This document shows, piece after piece, positions 1 to 14,880 of a DNA stretch of 64,000 nucleotides. Under the pieces are notes generated by a model. The model was not told the DNA's origin. It made no database searches and saw only the letters and a list, made by a program, of their open reading frames with translations. This DNA is from Dermatophagoides farinae (taxonomy: Eukaryota > Arthropoda > Arachnida > Sarcoptiformes > Pyroglyphidae): the NCBI RefSeq assembly GCF_024713945.1, contig NC_134679.1, forward strand, positions 2,237,001-2,301,000, given 5' to 3'. Position numbers and translations under genes: made by a program. The stretch's first letter is position 1. Each line of letters starts with the position of its first letter.

Positions 1-143
1 GAAAATTTTATCCAATTTACAATCTGCAATGTTTGTGCTTCTTCATTCAAATGATTTTGATGGCGATAACCTTTAAATGAATAAATGAATAAACAAACAA
101 CACATAGACATCATTATCAGGATCAGTATGAGATCATATCCGT

Positions 144-167
144 ATCATCATCATCATCATCATCATC
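144..167. repeat. (ATC)8 microsatellite
   Basis: Uninterrupted ATC triplets. This is the commonest repeat motif of the window and recurs on both strands every few hundred bases outside genes. Confidence 0.9.
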
Positions 168-1644
168 TTAATAATTTTCTAAAGTAAATATTGTAAATTT
201 ACATACAAAATCGGAACATTTTATTTAACCTAATGGAAAAGCTAATTTATATTCAATTCACAACACTCATATAAAGATGATTATGATGATGATGATGATA
301 ATCAGAATAGGAAAATGATGTAGGCAATCAACAACAACAACAAAAATCTATTTGGTCGAATTTTTTTTCCGTTTTCTTTTTTTTTTTTTTTTTTTTTTGG
401 TTTAGCATTTTGTCGCACAGTATTATTTATTTTTTCTGATCAATTTATAGTGTGGGTGAGGCATGTTTTTTTTCAACACTTTTAAACGAAATTCTTTTTG
501 ACCACAACAACAACAGATTAAGTGTTCGTTGATGATGAATCCATTATGATGATGATCATCGTTTGTCCAGAATATAGAAAAAAGAAACGTTCATGTTCGG
601 TGATTGAATGTTTTTTTTTGAGATTTAATTTATAAATGGAAAAAACCAAAAATTTATTTATTCTGTCAAATTTTTTCAGATTCGATTAATTGATTACCAT
701 AATCAATTACGATTGACCATTCACAGAAAAAAAATTGATTTTTTTTAATTAAAATATTATTTCATCATTGAATGGGTGAAATGAAAAATCATTTTATCAA
801 TTAAATTTGATTGATTACAATTGAATTTAGCAATTGTCCTAACCTATATGAATGTAATAGAGAGTAACTTTTTACAAATCAATTATGGTCATCATCATCG
901 ATGAATGAATGATTGGGCGAGAAAATTTGAAAAAAACAATGTTTTTTTTCTCTTCTTTTATTCAACTATTTGATATTGAATTGCATAGAAATGGGCGTCA
1001 TTTGATTAGCCAATGGTCGAAACTAATCATTGATTGGTCGACCAAAAAAAAAGACAATACTACCTATGCAAAAAAAAAAATTTATTTCAGATAATAATGA
1101 TGATTATTCGCTTGTTAAAGATTACATTTTTTTTTGAACAATTCGTTCATATATATTGATGATTATAATCCTGATGATCTACTAATATTGTGCCATTCAC
1201 ACATAGAACATAATCATCAATATGAGCGGGCGTGCAATTTTTGTATGATCATCACCCACCACCGTCAACAACAAGCGGACAAAAAAAACCATTGAAAATC
1301 TCATTTCAAATTGGAGATAATTTTAGAAATTGGAAACATTTTTTTTTCATTCTTCTATCATTGATCAAAATGACCAAGAAAAAAAAATCATTCAAAGATT
1401 AATTTCATTCAAATTGGAATTCTGTTTATGATCATGATCGAAGAGAAAATTTTTTCCCTCTCTCTCTCAAAAAAAATCGATCAATCGAAAGAATCATCAT
1501 CATTTTTTTTTTTTGATGTCAATTCATTCAAATTGTAATGCAACAATTATTAATTTGTATCGATAATTTGTATTTACAAAACGGACAAACATTCACTTAT
1601 TATAATTATCATCAAATGATAAATTGGCTCAAAACAACGAATAA

Positions 1645-1664
1645 TACACACACACACACACACA
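1645..1664. repeat. (CA)10 microsatellite
   Basis: Uninterrupted CA dinucleotides in gene-free DNA. Confidence 0.9.
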
Positions 1665-2184
1665 ACATGTTATTGATGCCAAAATATTTAGATCTACTGA
1701 TGTAACAACAATCAGCAGTCGGTATATATGTATGTCTGTCTTATGTCTGTTGAATGAAGTCGGCATGAATGAAGGAAAAAAAAATTTTTTCGAATCTCGA
1801 TTCGTTTCGATTCATAGAACGAAAAAAAAAGAATTTTATTTTTTTTTTCTAGTCCATTCGAAATATCTAGAATATGGATGGATGGATGGATGGAAATTAA
1901 TCAAATGATTGATTGTTGTAAATGATAATAATAATAATTTCTAACCTAAACACAGGAGGAGCTAATAAATTAAATGAACGATAACCACGATGCCACACAT
2001 AGATGTTTTTTGGAATAGAAATGAAATGAACGAATAAACTTTCATACAATTTCGATTTCTTTTTTTTTCTTTTTTTCTTTGGCACATCCATCCATTCATT
2101 TATTCACAATGATATATCTATATAATGAGCAATGAGCAATGATGATTCGTTGGTTGGTTTTGACATTTGGCTAGCCATTATCAC

Positions 2185-2210
2185 TTTTTTTTTTTTTTTT
2201 TTTTTTTTTT
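2185..2210. repeat. Poly(T) tract, 26 nt
   Basis: Pure T run. No adjoining target-site duplication or retroposed gene body is visible, so it is not called as a retrotransposon tail. Confidence 0.9.
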
Positions 2211-2404
2211 GAAAAAAAACCACTGTGAAAATGGGAATCATTTTCAAATGAGCATCATTGATTCTATTTTTTCTTTTGGTTTGATGATCAAAAATGATCA
2301 TTATTTTGAAATGTTTTATTTTTCTGCTGTTCAAGTTTCACGCTGTGGTTTCATCATCATCATCATCATAATCAACGAGAAATGCTTTGGGCCATCAAAT
2401 CAAT

Positions 2405-2425
2405 ACACACACACACACACACACA
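2405..2425. repeat. (CA)n microsatellite
   Basis: About ten CA units, uninterrupted. Confidence 0.9.
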
Positions 2426-4213
2426 ATAAAGGTGCAAATATATTGCAAATTTCATTTTGTTAATGATAATCCTAAAAGATCAATGAAAGAATTTAATCAA
2501 AAAGTAAATTTTTTTTCATTGGACATCATCATCATCACCATTATCATCGAGTTAATTGAAGCGGTAATCAGGTAGCAGAGATTTCTCTTTTTTCTTGGTT
2601 CACAAAACTAAAAAATAAAAATCATTCGATTAACTAATTCAATGTCAAATGTCAGAATTGATTTGACTATCAATCAATCGATCGATTTGATCAATGGTGA
2701 TGAAAGAAGCAAAAGAAAAATTGCACCAAAAGTTGGTAACTTCATATGATTGACAACCGAATGGATTCATTTGACCGAAATGAGCAGAAAAAAAACGAAA
2801 TGATCAACAACAACAACAACAAAAAAGTTTGGGCGTTTGTAACTCTAAAAATAAACTATTGACCAATACTGCTTTGTCATTATCCTCATCTTATTATACT
2901 AATCATCATCATGATTGACATTAGCCGGAAATAACATTTCAATAATTTTTTTTTCTACAAATCGATTCTCATCATATCAGGCTAACCCTTTTTTTCTATT
3001 CAATCACCCAAAAAAAGGAAAGAAAACCCACGACCTTTGTACTTAACTTGTCGTTATGTTAAGGTCATTTGTATTGATTTGTATGTTTTTTTTCATTCTG
3101 ATTTTTGATTTGATTACATATTTGACAAGTTCACACAAATCAGGTAGCATTTCAATTATTATTAACCCCATTTTAGTGGTACAAAAATAACAAATGAACA
3201 AATGATTTTTGTTCTTCTTTTTTTTCTATTAAATACACTGATGGATAATTAGATTTTGTGGTCAGATTTTTTTTTGTTCAGATCATGTTGAAATTGATTC
3301 CCAGGGCAACCAAAAAAAAAAGAGAAAGAAAGAAAATCAACAAAAACTAAAATCGTGATCACACAAATATACAAAACAATGGAGATTTTTTCTCCTGGTT
3401 TAAATGACCAATACGTTTTTTTTCATTTGCTGACCAACTGACTGTGATCATGATGAAGTCAATCCAAAAAAAGGAAAAAGGTGCGAATCACAGTTAGTCA
3501 ATTCAGATTTTTTTTCCAGAGTAAATTAAATGTATCAACATTATTATTTAGTAACAATGAGCACATTGACATTGACATTTATTGACTTTTGACCGGTGTA
3601 TAATATGACTGTTAAATTTTATTTTTCATAAAGTTGAAATAGCAGAATGAAACAGAATGACTCGTATATTGTTTCAAAGAAAAAAAAAATCTGAAACATT
3701 GTTTCATTAGCAAAACAAAGCAACACACACTATGAACATTTGGTCATAATGAGTGAATTATTGATCTTTGGCACTTGATCTCTCTTTCTTCACGTAGAAA
3801 TTGAACCTCATGCTGGGTGTGTATCGATGAAATAAATTTATGAACAAGAAAACAAAAATGGAGCAACTATTATGGGTGAGAAATGATCTTGTCCTCAATG
3901 AATGAATGAATAACAAACAAATAAACAAACAATAGCCATGTCACTCTCTCTCACTCAGTCAGGGGTTTAGATTCATGGCTGCAACTTTGTTACACCAAAA
4001 AAAAAAAAAAAAAACAAAACAAAACAAAAGTAAAAATATTTTCAATTTTTTTTTTTTTTTGATCCAGAAACAAGAGTCTGTTGTTTTTTCAATTTTTTTT
4101 TATTTTATTTTATTTTTTTTGATGAAAATTCAACTTTGACTTTGATTCTTTAAATCTTATATTGTTTTTGTTAAAAAATATGGTATGGTAATATGTCTTG
4201 GGTCCACCAGTCT

Positions 4214-4238
4214 CGACGACGACGACGACGACGACGAC
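4214..4238. repeat. (CGA)8 microsatellite
   Basis: Eight uninterrupted CGA triplets followed by an ACA stretch. It is the only CpG-containing triplet tract of this length seen in the non-coding part of the window. Confidence 0.9.
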
Positions 4239-4830
4239 AACAACAATGTCGTCAATGATAATAATATCGTCTAGCTAGGTGTTTCAGGAACAATGGTGAA
4301 AAAAATAGACTTTTTTTAATGACTCTCTTTTGACAACTTTATATTTTTCTAAACATTATATGATCATCATTATCATTATTCACACACAAACACATACAGG
4401 TCACACCATTTTTTTTCACATTTACTCAAAAGAAAAAAAATATCGATTCTTATCGTTGGTTAGGATCTGATTCAGGTGACTTATCATTATTATTATTATC
4501 GCTATTATCATGATCATCAATGACATATATATATATAACTGACACATCCAATTAGATCTCGTGGTATTTATTTATTGTGTTTTTTTTTGTTGCCGCGTGT
4601 AAGGTAATAGGTGTTGTCCGGATTTTTTTTTTGTTTTGTTTGAAATCGGTTACTTTTTTTTGTATTGAAAGAAATAAAAAAAAATTTAAACAAAAAAAAA
4701 CCCGAATCAATTGATATATTGTTGTTATTTGGTTGTGTTGAACAAGTAGGCTGAATGGATACCAGACATTGTTGAATTGTCACAATGATCATTTTTTTAT
4801 TTTTGTTTGTTGAATTGACCATGGAAATCA

Positions 4831-4864
4831 AGGAGAGAGAGAGAGAGAGAGAGTGAGAGAGAGA
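4831..4864. repeat. (GA)n tract
   Basis: GA repeats with one T interruption. Such tracts can bind GAGA-type factors in arthropods, but here it may be simple repeat only. Confidence 0.85.
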
Positions 4865-5733
4865 AAAAAAGTGTCAAACAAAACAAATTTTCTTCAATTG
4901 TGTCATCGACAATGATCATCATCAACGATTATTGTCATCGGATTGTGCAGACCAAATTCTATGCAATTTCATTGTAAAAATCAACAGAATAATGTCCAGA
5001 CAATTTTTATTCTCCATTTTTTTTCTTGGAAAAAAAATAAAGGAGTGTCATGAATGAATGATGACATAACGTTGACATTTGTAATCATTATTATTATTAT
5101 CATATATAGCAAACTAAGAGAGAAATTTTTTGAACAAAATTAAAACAAAAACACGTGCCAAAATGTTATTACCATGTCTGCTACCACCATTTTTAGGTAT
5201 TGAACAACGTGACAGCGCATTTTCATTACAAATTTGACCCTAAATGAATTAATTCATTTTCATTTATTTGATTTGTGTTTAAAAATGATTCATTTGTTGT
5301 TGTTGTTGTTGTTCTAGATTCATCATGAATAATCTGGCTTCTTCTTCTCCTTCTATAGGCCACAAGGGTAGCTTTCTCCATGATAAATGTCAGACCAAAA
5401 AAAGAAAAAAAAATGATTATTATAAATGAATTTCGATTTGTTTCATTTTTCTTATTTCTGCAGTTTTTTTTTGTTTTGTTTTGTTTTGTTTGTAATCAAA
5501 ACAAATTTGCCAATTCATTTACTATACTATATATTATTATTGTTATTTTGTGTATGATCATTTATAGTTCATATCACATCTACATTTAGACTACACAATA
5601 ATCGGTATTCAGATATGAAATACCAACAAAAAAAAAATTTCAACCATCCCTAAATGATGATTCAAGCATCCTGGTGATTGGTGGTGGTTTTTTTTTCTTC
5701 TTCTTTTCGTTCTGGCTCATTCATCTACATACA

Positions 5734-5740
<7 letters not shown>

Positions 5741-5764
<24 letters not shown>
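5741..5764. repeat. (CA)12 microsatellite
   Basis: Uninterrupted CA dinucleotides. Confidence 0.9.
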
Positions 5765-7985
5765 GTTGGTGTCATGACACCATCCATCTCATCTATCACA
5801 AATTGTTGTTGTAACAAATAAACCAAAAAAAAAAAAAAAATATGAAAAAAAACAACAAATGACTTTTGACTTTTGTATGTATATTTGTTGAAATTGATCT
5901 GCAAATTTTTTTGTCCCGATTTTTTCCAATCTATTCATGGCTTGATACAAAATTGATGTGGTACTATTAAAGCTATTATTATCATCATCATTCTCATCGA
6001 TCGATCGATTGATCGTTTTTTTTAGTAATCAAACTAATCAGCTCAAATATATTAGCATTATTTCTTGAATGAAAAACGATTAGTATTCATTGGCATTTTT
6101 TTTTTTTTTTTGAATTGAGTGATTTGTTTCAATTTATTTGCATCGATTTTCATTTGATTATCTATCTTTATATTTTTTTTCATTATTTATATTGATAATT
6201 CGTATATATTCGGCAATTAGCTCGTCATCAATAACAATCGTCATTTCTTTTGCTTTATTTTATCATTTTTTTTTTTGATTTGATTTGAATTAGATCTGAA
6301 ACGGATAGGATAATATTATTATCAATCTGATCAATCGATGGTTTATTGATCGATGATCAATAATCCAATATAATGATCGTTTAGAATATAAATTTCTTTA
6401 TTTTTTTTTATTCATATAATAGTTTGATTTGTATTTGCTATTCAAATGCCATTCAAGATTTGATTAATTGAATCAATAAGATTTGAATCATTCATTCATG
6501 CTGCTGCCGCTGATGATGGTGATATTGATCGATGTTGATCGTACAAATGGATTTTCAAATCATAAAAATCAAATTTCAAAATCTAAACAAATTGACTTGA
6601 TACACGCACACACACGATTTATTAATGTATCATTGAATTTAAATGTGAATATAAAATAGAGAGAGAGAAAGAGAAAAAAATCCATGTTACAGATTGTTTC
6701 CATTATATCATCATCATCATCATCATAATAAATGACACCTTGAATTAAATAATAAAATGAATGTGAAACAAATCATGTCATGGTCCAGTCAGTCTCTCTC
6801 TCTCTGTGTGTGTGATTCAGCTGTTCATTTTCATTTCATTTTAACAAGTAGCTTGAATATATTACACGGAAAAGACAATTTAATTTAATACAACAAATAA
6901 AACGCTTCATTATGATACCTTTATGGACCAAATAATAATAATAATAATAACACACAAAATCATTGATCATTCAATCTAATTTTTCTCATTTCTTGTTTAT
7001 TTGTCGCTTTTTTGTGTTCTGTCTGACGAAACAATTTTTTTCCCCCGTCACACACAGGTCAATATTGAATATATTGAATTTATATATATTGATATCAAGT
7101 CTGACAATTGTCAATACAATACAATGATATATCATTAAAAATGAAGTCAACAGCGAAACAATATACATTGAATCGATCAATGACTACTACTACTAGTATA
7201 GTAGTATTATTATGGCAAGCCACAAATTTTATAGAAGAAAAAAAAATATTTTCCCGACTAACGAAACAAAATAAAAGACCCTATACACACACACAAACAC
7301 ATACTCTATACACAAACTATGGTGGCAGACAATGATTTGTTCCAAACAAAACTTTTTGGTTGTTTTATTTCTTTGAATGAATTGTATTTGGAACAAACCA
7401 TCTCTTTTGTTATCAAAACAATAAACAAGAACCAAACAACGACCAACAACAACAACAACCAAACAACCAAACAAATACGATAAAAGAAACAAAAAAAAAA
7501 TTATTTCAATAGGCCTCTTGTGTGTGTGTCTATGTGCCTTTTCACAGTTGAATTGAGATGTCATTCACAATACCCGTTTTTACATGGCCAATTTTTATCC
7601 GACAACTACCACCGACTATAGTAGTACGGTAATCTAGGTGCCCTTTTAGTATGTCCTATGAATATTATATATATATGTGGTGACTATATATATATCTATA
7701 CACAGGGTATACACTTTTATTCAATAATAATAATAACAACAACAACAACAACAACAGCAGCGGATAATAACAGTTTTTTTTTCTTCATTGTATCCAATTG
7801 AATTTGTTTAGAAACATTCGAATAAAAAAAATCGTTAAATAAACTTTTTTTGATATATTATAACCATAACCATCATATATAGAGAGGATTGAGTGATCGA
7901 TTTGATTTGGCTCTCTTCAGTGTTTTTTTTTCTTCTTCTTCTTCCTTTTTCTATATATCCTTATTATAATTTGATCAGGAATGGT

Positions 7986-8049
7986 GATGATGATGATGAT
8001 GATGATGAGGATGATGTTGGTAGCACAGCATCATCATCATCATCATCAT
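7986..8049. repeat. Opposed (GAT)n / (ATC)n inverted repeat
   Basis: A (GAT)7 tract at 7986-8006 with a few further GAT units is followed, after a spacer of roughly 12 nt, by a (CAT)7 tract at 8029-8049. The two arms are reverse complements, so a single strand can fold into a long hairpin. Confidence 0.85.
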
Positions 8050-9637
8050 ATATAATCTAATAACCGGAATAAATCAGACATTAAATTTTTCTCTCTTTAT
8101 TTATATATATCCATCATCAAAATCATAATCATGATCATCATCATCATCAAAATTCAAAATTGTAAATCTATTTACACAATTTTTCAAATATTGAATAATA
8201 ATAAAATGAAAATATTTAAAGTAGCATCTGTATCATCATATCGTCGAGGTTGTGTACTGAATTTATTCTGTCATGCTGTTTGATTATCCCTCTCTGTGTC
8301 TTTGTCCAATTTGTTTGTGTGTGTGTGTGCTTGTTTGTTTGTTTGTCATATAAGCCTATTAAATTGTGACAAATAATCCTTAGAAGCGATACATTTTTTT
8401 TTCTTTCCCCTCGCAAAAACACCAATCAACACCACACCAATATATATTTGAATTAAATCAAAGAAAAAAGGCCAAAAAAAAACATAAGCTTCATCGATAA
8501 CACTTCTCGACGTTTTGTATTTGTCTATATAATGGATTTATAAATTCAATTTAATTCAATTTTTAACGATATCCACAGTCATCATACTTACAATGGTAGA
8601 GAAACAATATCAATTTATATTTAGATTTAATCATATATCAACCGTGAATGATATAATAAAACAAAACAAAAACAAAACAAAAAATGAACAAATGAACACA
8701 GCTGATATTCGAATGAACCGAAAACTTTATCAATATTTGTTGAAATAGAGAGAAATATTATAATTTTGGAACCAATTGAAGTGTAAATAGATTTCGACAG
8801 TTACACAAACAAACACACACACACCACACACTGTTGTAAATTGATTTAATTTCAATTTTTTCATTCTTTTTTTTTTGTTCAAGATTCGCTTCAAATTTAA
8901 TTTCAAATATAATTCTCGTGAATATTAATCATCATATATATAGAGAGAGAGAGCTCAAGACATTGTGTGTTTAACACAGAAAAAAAACATGACATTAATC
9001 AGCTTGTTAATTGAAACGAACAATAACCAATTGTGAATAATCAATGAATAAAAAAAAAACCAAAATTCAAATCGTTGATGGTCGATATTGATTGAATTGA
9101 ATATGTAAGAAAAAAAATCCATATATTCAATAAAGTGATCAGCTCAGCTCAGCTTATTGTTTGTTGTTCAAATGTAAAGAAAATTGAATGAAAAAAATTA
9201 TGACAAAAGAGTGAGAAAGAAAAAAAAACGGAAAATCAAACAGCAAAAAAAAAAAATAACAACAACAGTACCATGTCTCAAGATACAAGAGATCCTAGAC
9301 ACACACACACACAGACTTTGTCGCCATAGTGTGGTCCCAAAATCCAATCAATTGGTGTGACAAACACCGACTGTGTAATAAGTGAATCGACATATACAAA
9401 TTAATATTCATTATAATCTCTATTATTTTCCATTTTTGATTATAATAATAACATTTACATTGTTGCCGATTGAAGTGAATAATAATAATAATAATAAAAA
9501 CCGCAAAAAAAAACAATTTTTTTTCTCTTCTTGACAACAGCAGCTGAACACAGTTGAATAAATATAAAAAAAAATCCTATATAGCTCACACATTTGACAA
9601 TTGTCAAATTTACAAAACACAAACGAATTACAAATGG

Positions 9638-9664
9638 CACACACACACACACACACACACACAC
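9638..9664. repeat. (CA)13 microsatellite
   Basis: Uninterrupted CA dinucleotides. Confidence 0.9.
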
Positions 9665-9951
9665 CGTCAACGGATAATAATGAAGCCAAAACCTGACTAA
9701 TTTACTAAGCTAAGGGTACGGTCAAAAACTGAAAAATTTTCTCATCAAAACAAAACCGAAAAGAATAGTTCAAACTAATATATATGGCCAATCAATCGCG
9801 GTGTTTATATAGTAGCTAAATTCTCATCGATCTATAATGTAAAAAAAAGGTGAAAACCGCCATATGGCTAATCATGAAAAATGTGATCACAAATGAATGT
9901 ATAATATAATTCGTTATAACAGTTTGATTGTTTGTGATTATATTATGGTTG

Positions 9952-9953
<2 letters not shown>

Positions 9954-9984
<31 letters not shown>
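9954..9984. repeat. Poly(T) tract, 31 nt
   Basis: The longest homopolymer of the window. No gene or element is attached to it. Confidence 0.9.
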
Positions 9985-9985
<1 letters not shown>

Positions 9986-11344
9986 AAAATTGAAAATGAG
10001 CTTTTATTCATTTCATGAATTGTGATAAAAATATACAATAGATCAACAACATCAAAACAGTGATTATGAAGATTGAATGAATTAGTGTGTGTGGCAACAA
10101 TAATAATAACAAAAAAAATAAAATCACTATACTACTATAGTAGTGGAAACATAAACACACATTATTTTTCCATTGCTCCACAATAACGATCATTATTGAA
10201 TGTTTGGCTATATAGGATCACATATATATTACATGAAATGATGATGATGATGATGATTGTGGATGCAATCTAATCATTTGATCCAATGTTGTATTTATTG
10301 AATGAATGAACGGTGGTAATGTCATTATTTTGTTCTATATTCATTCATTCATTCAATTTATAACTTTCCGGTCTTTTCCGATCCATCAATAACATTTGCA
10401 TGTGTTTATATTGTCATCATAATCATAATCATCATTGAATGATTAAAATGATCAAATTTTTTTTTATTTTGGCCGTTTCTTTTGTTTGATTTTTAAATTG
10501 ATTTTCAAAACTGTCGATTTTCAAAACCGTCCATCACAACTAACCAAAACAAACAAGCAAACAAAAAAAAAAAAAAAAGAAACACAACCGGAAAAGCTCA
10601 AGTGATGTTTTATTATTATTATTATTATTGTTGAAAACATTTCAATTAATCCTTTGAATCTATGATTCAATCAAGCTGAACCAAACCAAACCAAAAAAAA
10701 AAAAATTAATGGTAAAACATAAGTGATATCAAGAAAGAACGGAAGAAACAAAAACAGTAGAAAAAAAAATCGAAATCAAAAGGAAACAGTGGAAATACAA
10801 GTATATATCAATCATCGTATATCATCAAGATGATTTCATTGTCATTTGTAACAATGTCTTTTTATATCTGGTATTTAATCGAATATAAATCACAAATAAA
10901 TAGTGGATGTATAGGGTTTGTGTAAATACTATTCAATTTGGTGGTTCAATTTGTTTAGGAAATTGCCATTCACATTCAACATATTGATCATGATGATGGT
11001 CATGATTATCATCAAAAAAAAAAAAAAAATCGAAATAATTGAATGCCAATCAAAGTGAAATTTTCTATTTATATTTCTTTGTTTGGGAAAATGGATATTC
11101 ACCACCAAAAGAAAAAAAAATTGACCCGACCGCTTGACGAGTCAATTTCCTGTGCATGAATGAATATAACATTAACAACACAATGTCTAAATTTAAATCA
11201 AACAACAATCGAGAATCATTTAACAATTTTTGATTTCTTGATTACTTTGACCATTATTTATATATACCCGTGCGTATATGGATCGATACAATTGGTCAAT
11301 TTACAAATAAAAACATATGAGAGGAAAAAAAATCCGTTTATATG

Positions 11345-11382
<38 letters not shown>
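11345..11382. repeat. (ATC)12 microsatellite
   Basis: Longest uninterrupted ATC tract of the left half. Confidence 0.9.
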
Positions 11383-11682
11383 GAGATCAATTCAACATTG
11401 AAAATGAAATGTACAGAATCCTTTTTGAAATGAAAATATTACCAACAAGAGACAATTTAGTGGTGATGGTGATGCTTGATGATATGGTAGTGGTACTTTC
11501 TATTCTTCTAATCAAATTAGTAGGTCAAAATTACTATTGGGAAAACAGCCAAACAGCCATTTTGTGTTTTCTACAATGTGGGCCCTATAGAGGAACAAAT
11601 TACAATTATTTGTATATACACACAATGGCTCTTGTCGATTTTAAATGTTTGGCCACAATTATTTCTTTTTCTGTGTGTATGC

Positions 11683-11707
11683 GTGTGTGTGTGTGTGTGT
11701 GTGTGTG
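11683..11707. repeat. (GT)12 microsatellite
   Basis: Uninterrupted GT dinucleotides. Confidence 0.9.
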
Positions 11708-13066
11708 ACAAGTGTAAATAATAATTACAATTAGATATATTGTTTGCAACAAAAATATCCCAAAAAAAAATCATCATCATCATCATCATTATCATCAAAT
11801 CGTATGAATAACACTCGAATAAAATGAATAAATAGAAAAGAAAAGAAAATTTTCATCATTTTATATGTTTGCCACATTGTAATTGGCCTTGACTTTTCTC
11901 AATGATGATGACATTGTTGTTTTTTTTATAGATTACCAATAAAAATAGGGTCGCTCATCATTTTTTTTTTGTGTGTGCGTGTGTGTATGTTTGCGTGATG
12001 ATTCAAAACAATCGATTTTGATTATGATCAATAAACATCATTTAATTGTAAATTTATTTTGGCTTTCATTCTGTGTATTTCCACAAAACCACCACTACCC
12101 CCCACTACTTTTTCATTCATTCATATATACCAATATTATGATAATTTATTGATGAAATCATATTGTACTTGAAATGGGTAAGGGAAATTCGGTTTCAAAA
12201 TGAAAGTGATAATTTAAACTGAGCAAAATCAAACATGTGTTTCCATTACGGAAAAACGGCTGCCCGCCCGCACTTACTGAATGAAAACACAAATTTGTTA
12301 CCATTTTATTTGGAAACACCATAGAATGAAAGAAAAAAAAATGTGAATCCATTTCTGTGTGTTTTCCATTATACAGAACCACAACTAATATTTTATAAAT
12401 AGTTCCCTTGTTGGCAATTGAAATGATACCGATTTTTTTTGTCCTCTATAATCACAATGATCATTATCATTATCATCATTTGTTTGGTAACAATCAAATA
12501 TCTGACATAATATTCCAGAAAACAACAACAACAACAACAAAAAAAACCTCTATAGACCATGAAAATAAACTGAAAATGAATCTTTGGATGTTTAGGGCAC
12601 ATATTTTACACGGAAAATAACCAGTGAATAAAGTTGACTATAGTTTTGAAATGAAATTCATTCAATGTATAATCAACATGAATTTAGTTTTTTTTAAAAT
12701 AATAACTGATAATATAGCATCAAGAAAAAAAAAGAAAATATTGTCTTTTGGGTATTGGGCTATATACTCTTCAACCACTGTGTGTGATGTCAGATTAATC
12801 AGTAAAATAAATGCTACGATTCTGTCTATCACGAATTGTTTGATAGATTCACTAACTATAAACATCAATGTTTTAAAGTTTTTCAAAGGAAAAACAAAAA
12901 AAAAAATATTTCTATTGAACAAAACAAAAAATTCCATCAAATTGGCAAGCATCATAACTGATGGAAATGAGAAAAAAAACAAACATGAAAAAAAACCCGA
13001 ATCATAAAAAAAAGTTTTTTTTTATATTCTCAAAATATTTTGGCTATTCGTTTCTCACTATATTTC

Positions 13067-13070
<4 letters not shown>

Positions 13071-13101
<31 letters not shown>
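13071..13101. repeat. (TG)15 microsatellite
   Basis: Uninterrupted TG dinucleotides. Confidence 0.9.
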
Positions 13102-13103
<2 letters not shown>

Positions 13104-14479
13104 AATTATAATCGGTTCGTTTAGTTTTTTTTTATGAATCAAAACCTGGAACAATTATTTTTTCTGTTTGTTTGTTTTGTTTTTTGTTTTATGTTTGACC
13201 ACAAATTAAGGATGGCCACAACCTTTTTCCAATCATCATCAATATTATATACATGATAATAATAATAATAAAAAAATCAACCATCATACAAGCCAAAAAA
13301 AACACGATTGCCAATAATTGATCTATTGTTATGATCATATCAGATTCAAATAAACAAACAAATAAAAAAAAACAAGCAAAAAAAAATGGGCAGAACTTTA
13401 TTGATATTTTTTTCTGGCTATTTTTGTTCGTGTGCGAATATTTATTCATTTGAAACATTAAAACTCATCATCATCATCATCATCCATTGTTTTCAATATT
13501 TTCTTTTTTTTTCTCCATCATTTTCTATTTGTTTTGTTCCTGAGTTTGATTGCTTTTGTTATTCATTCATTCATTTATAATTATGTACACACATGTATTT
13601 AACCTGGCCATAACTAATGTGAATTTATCATCATCATCATCATCATCATTATTCATGATAATAATCGATAATGATCTGTGTGTGTGTAGTACAATAGTCC
13701 AATAGTGAATCATTTGCATCATCAATAGATATCAATTGGTTATGGTTGTATAATATAATCAAATAGAGATACCCTATGATGTTTTTGTTTCTGTTTTATT
13801 TGTTTTGTTTTATATCACCATTTTTGAATGGTGAGAAAATCAAATAACAAATTCCATTACTAATTGAAATTGTTGTTGTTGTTGTTGTTGTTTCCATTTT
13901 TTTTCAATTAGTTAAAGTAAACTGAAAAAAAGGAACCGGATGAAATGTGGATTTGATGAAACATGTACTGCACATTATCGTTGATTTTTTTTTGAATAAT
14001 TTTTATCCAATTTGAATAATAATTTTGTTGTCATATCCATTTATCAAAATTTTTTTTTATAAAAAAAAAATTCAACAGTACCACGATGATAAGGTGATGT
14101 ACCTATGCTCAATGATGGTCATCATTTGACTAATTGATATTACCGAGTAGAAACGATAAATGAAAGGTCCATACAACAAATAAAAAAAAACAAACAAACT
14201 TAATTTAATTATAATGATGATGAATAATAATGATAATGGTTAGTCATGAATACAATGGTGATGAATATCGGAAGAAATGATGTTTATTTATTTTTTGGTG
14301 AAAAAATAAAATTCATGGTCCCATTTATGCGATGTGAAGAATGGAGATAATTTACAAGATGCAAAATGATGATAATAATAATAATTCATAACATCAAAAA
14401 TCTTTCAAAAAAAAAACAACAGAACGAAAAATGCTAATCATCGTTGAATATGAACGGACAATGTGTCTACATCAAACAT

Positions 14480-14507
14480 GTGTGTGTGTGTGTGTGTGCG
14501 TGTGTGT
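14480..14507. repeat. (GT)n microsatellite
   Basis: GT repeats with a single C interruption. Confidence 0.85.
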
Positions 14508-14844
14508 TAATGTGATTATGATCGTGGCAAAAATAAATTTTTTAAATGAATTTTGAAAAATATGGAATAAAGAAACAGAGAAACAAAAACAATTAGCTGT
14601 ATGATATATATATATGATAATGAAGTAAAACGATGTTTTCACCAGAAGGAGATAACAAACAAACAAAAAAAATAGAGAGAATCTACTGAACTAAAAGTGT
14701 GTGTAATTTGAAAATTACACATACTTTATATTTATATATGAATAATATGAATAAAATGGCCTTTGGCCTCAAGTAAAATAAAGTTTAGCAGCATTGAAAA
14801 CAATGAATTTTTTCATTTTATTTTTATTTTTGAATATAAATACC

Positions 14845-14846
<2 letters not shown>

Positions 14847-14880
<34 letters not shown>

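Noticed and set aside
7229-7564. 111-codon minus-strand frame
   Set aside because: Translation of CA, ACA and poly(A) repeats; no domain or conserved pattern.
9423-9689. Overlapping minus-strand frames rich in Cys-Val
   Set aside because: Cys-Val repeats come from the (CA)13 tract at 9638-9664; simple repeat only.
12624-13007. 127-codon plus-strand frame, the longest in the left gene-free stretch, with a 106-codon frame on the other strand
   Set aside because: Lys/Ile/Asn-rich on one strand and Phe/Leu/Ile-rich on the other, as expected from AT-rich non-coding DNA. No motif, no splice partner, no family resemblance.
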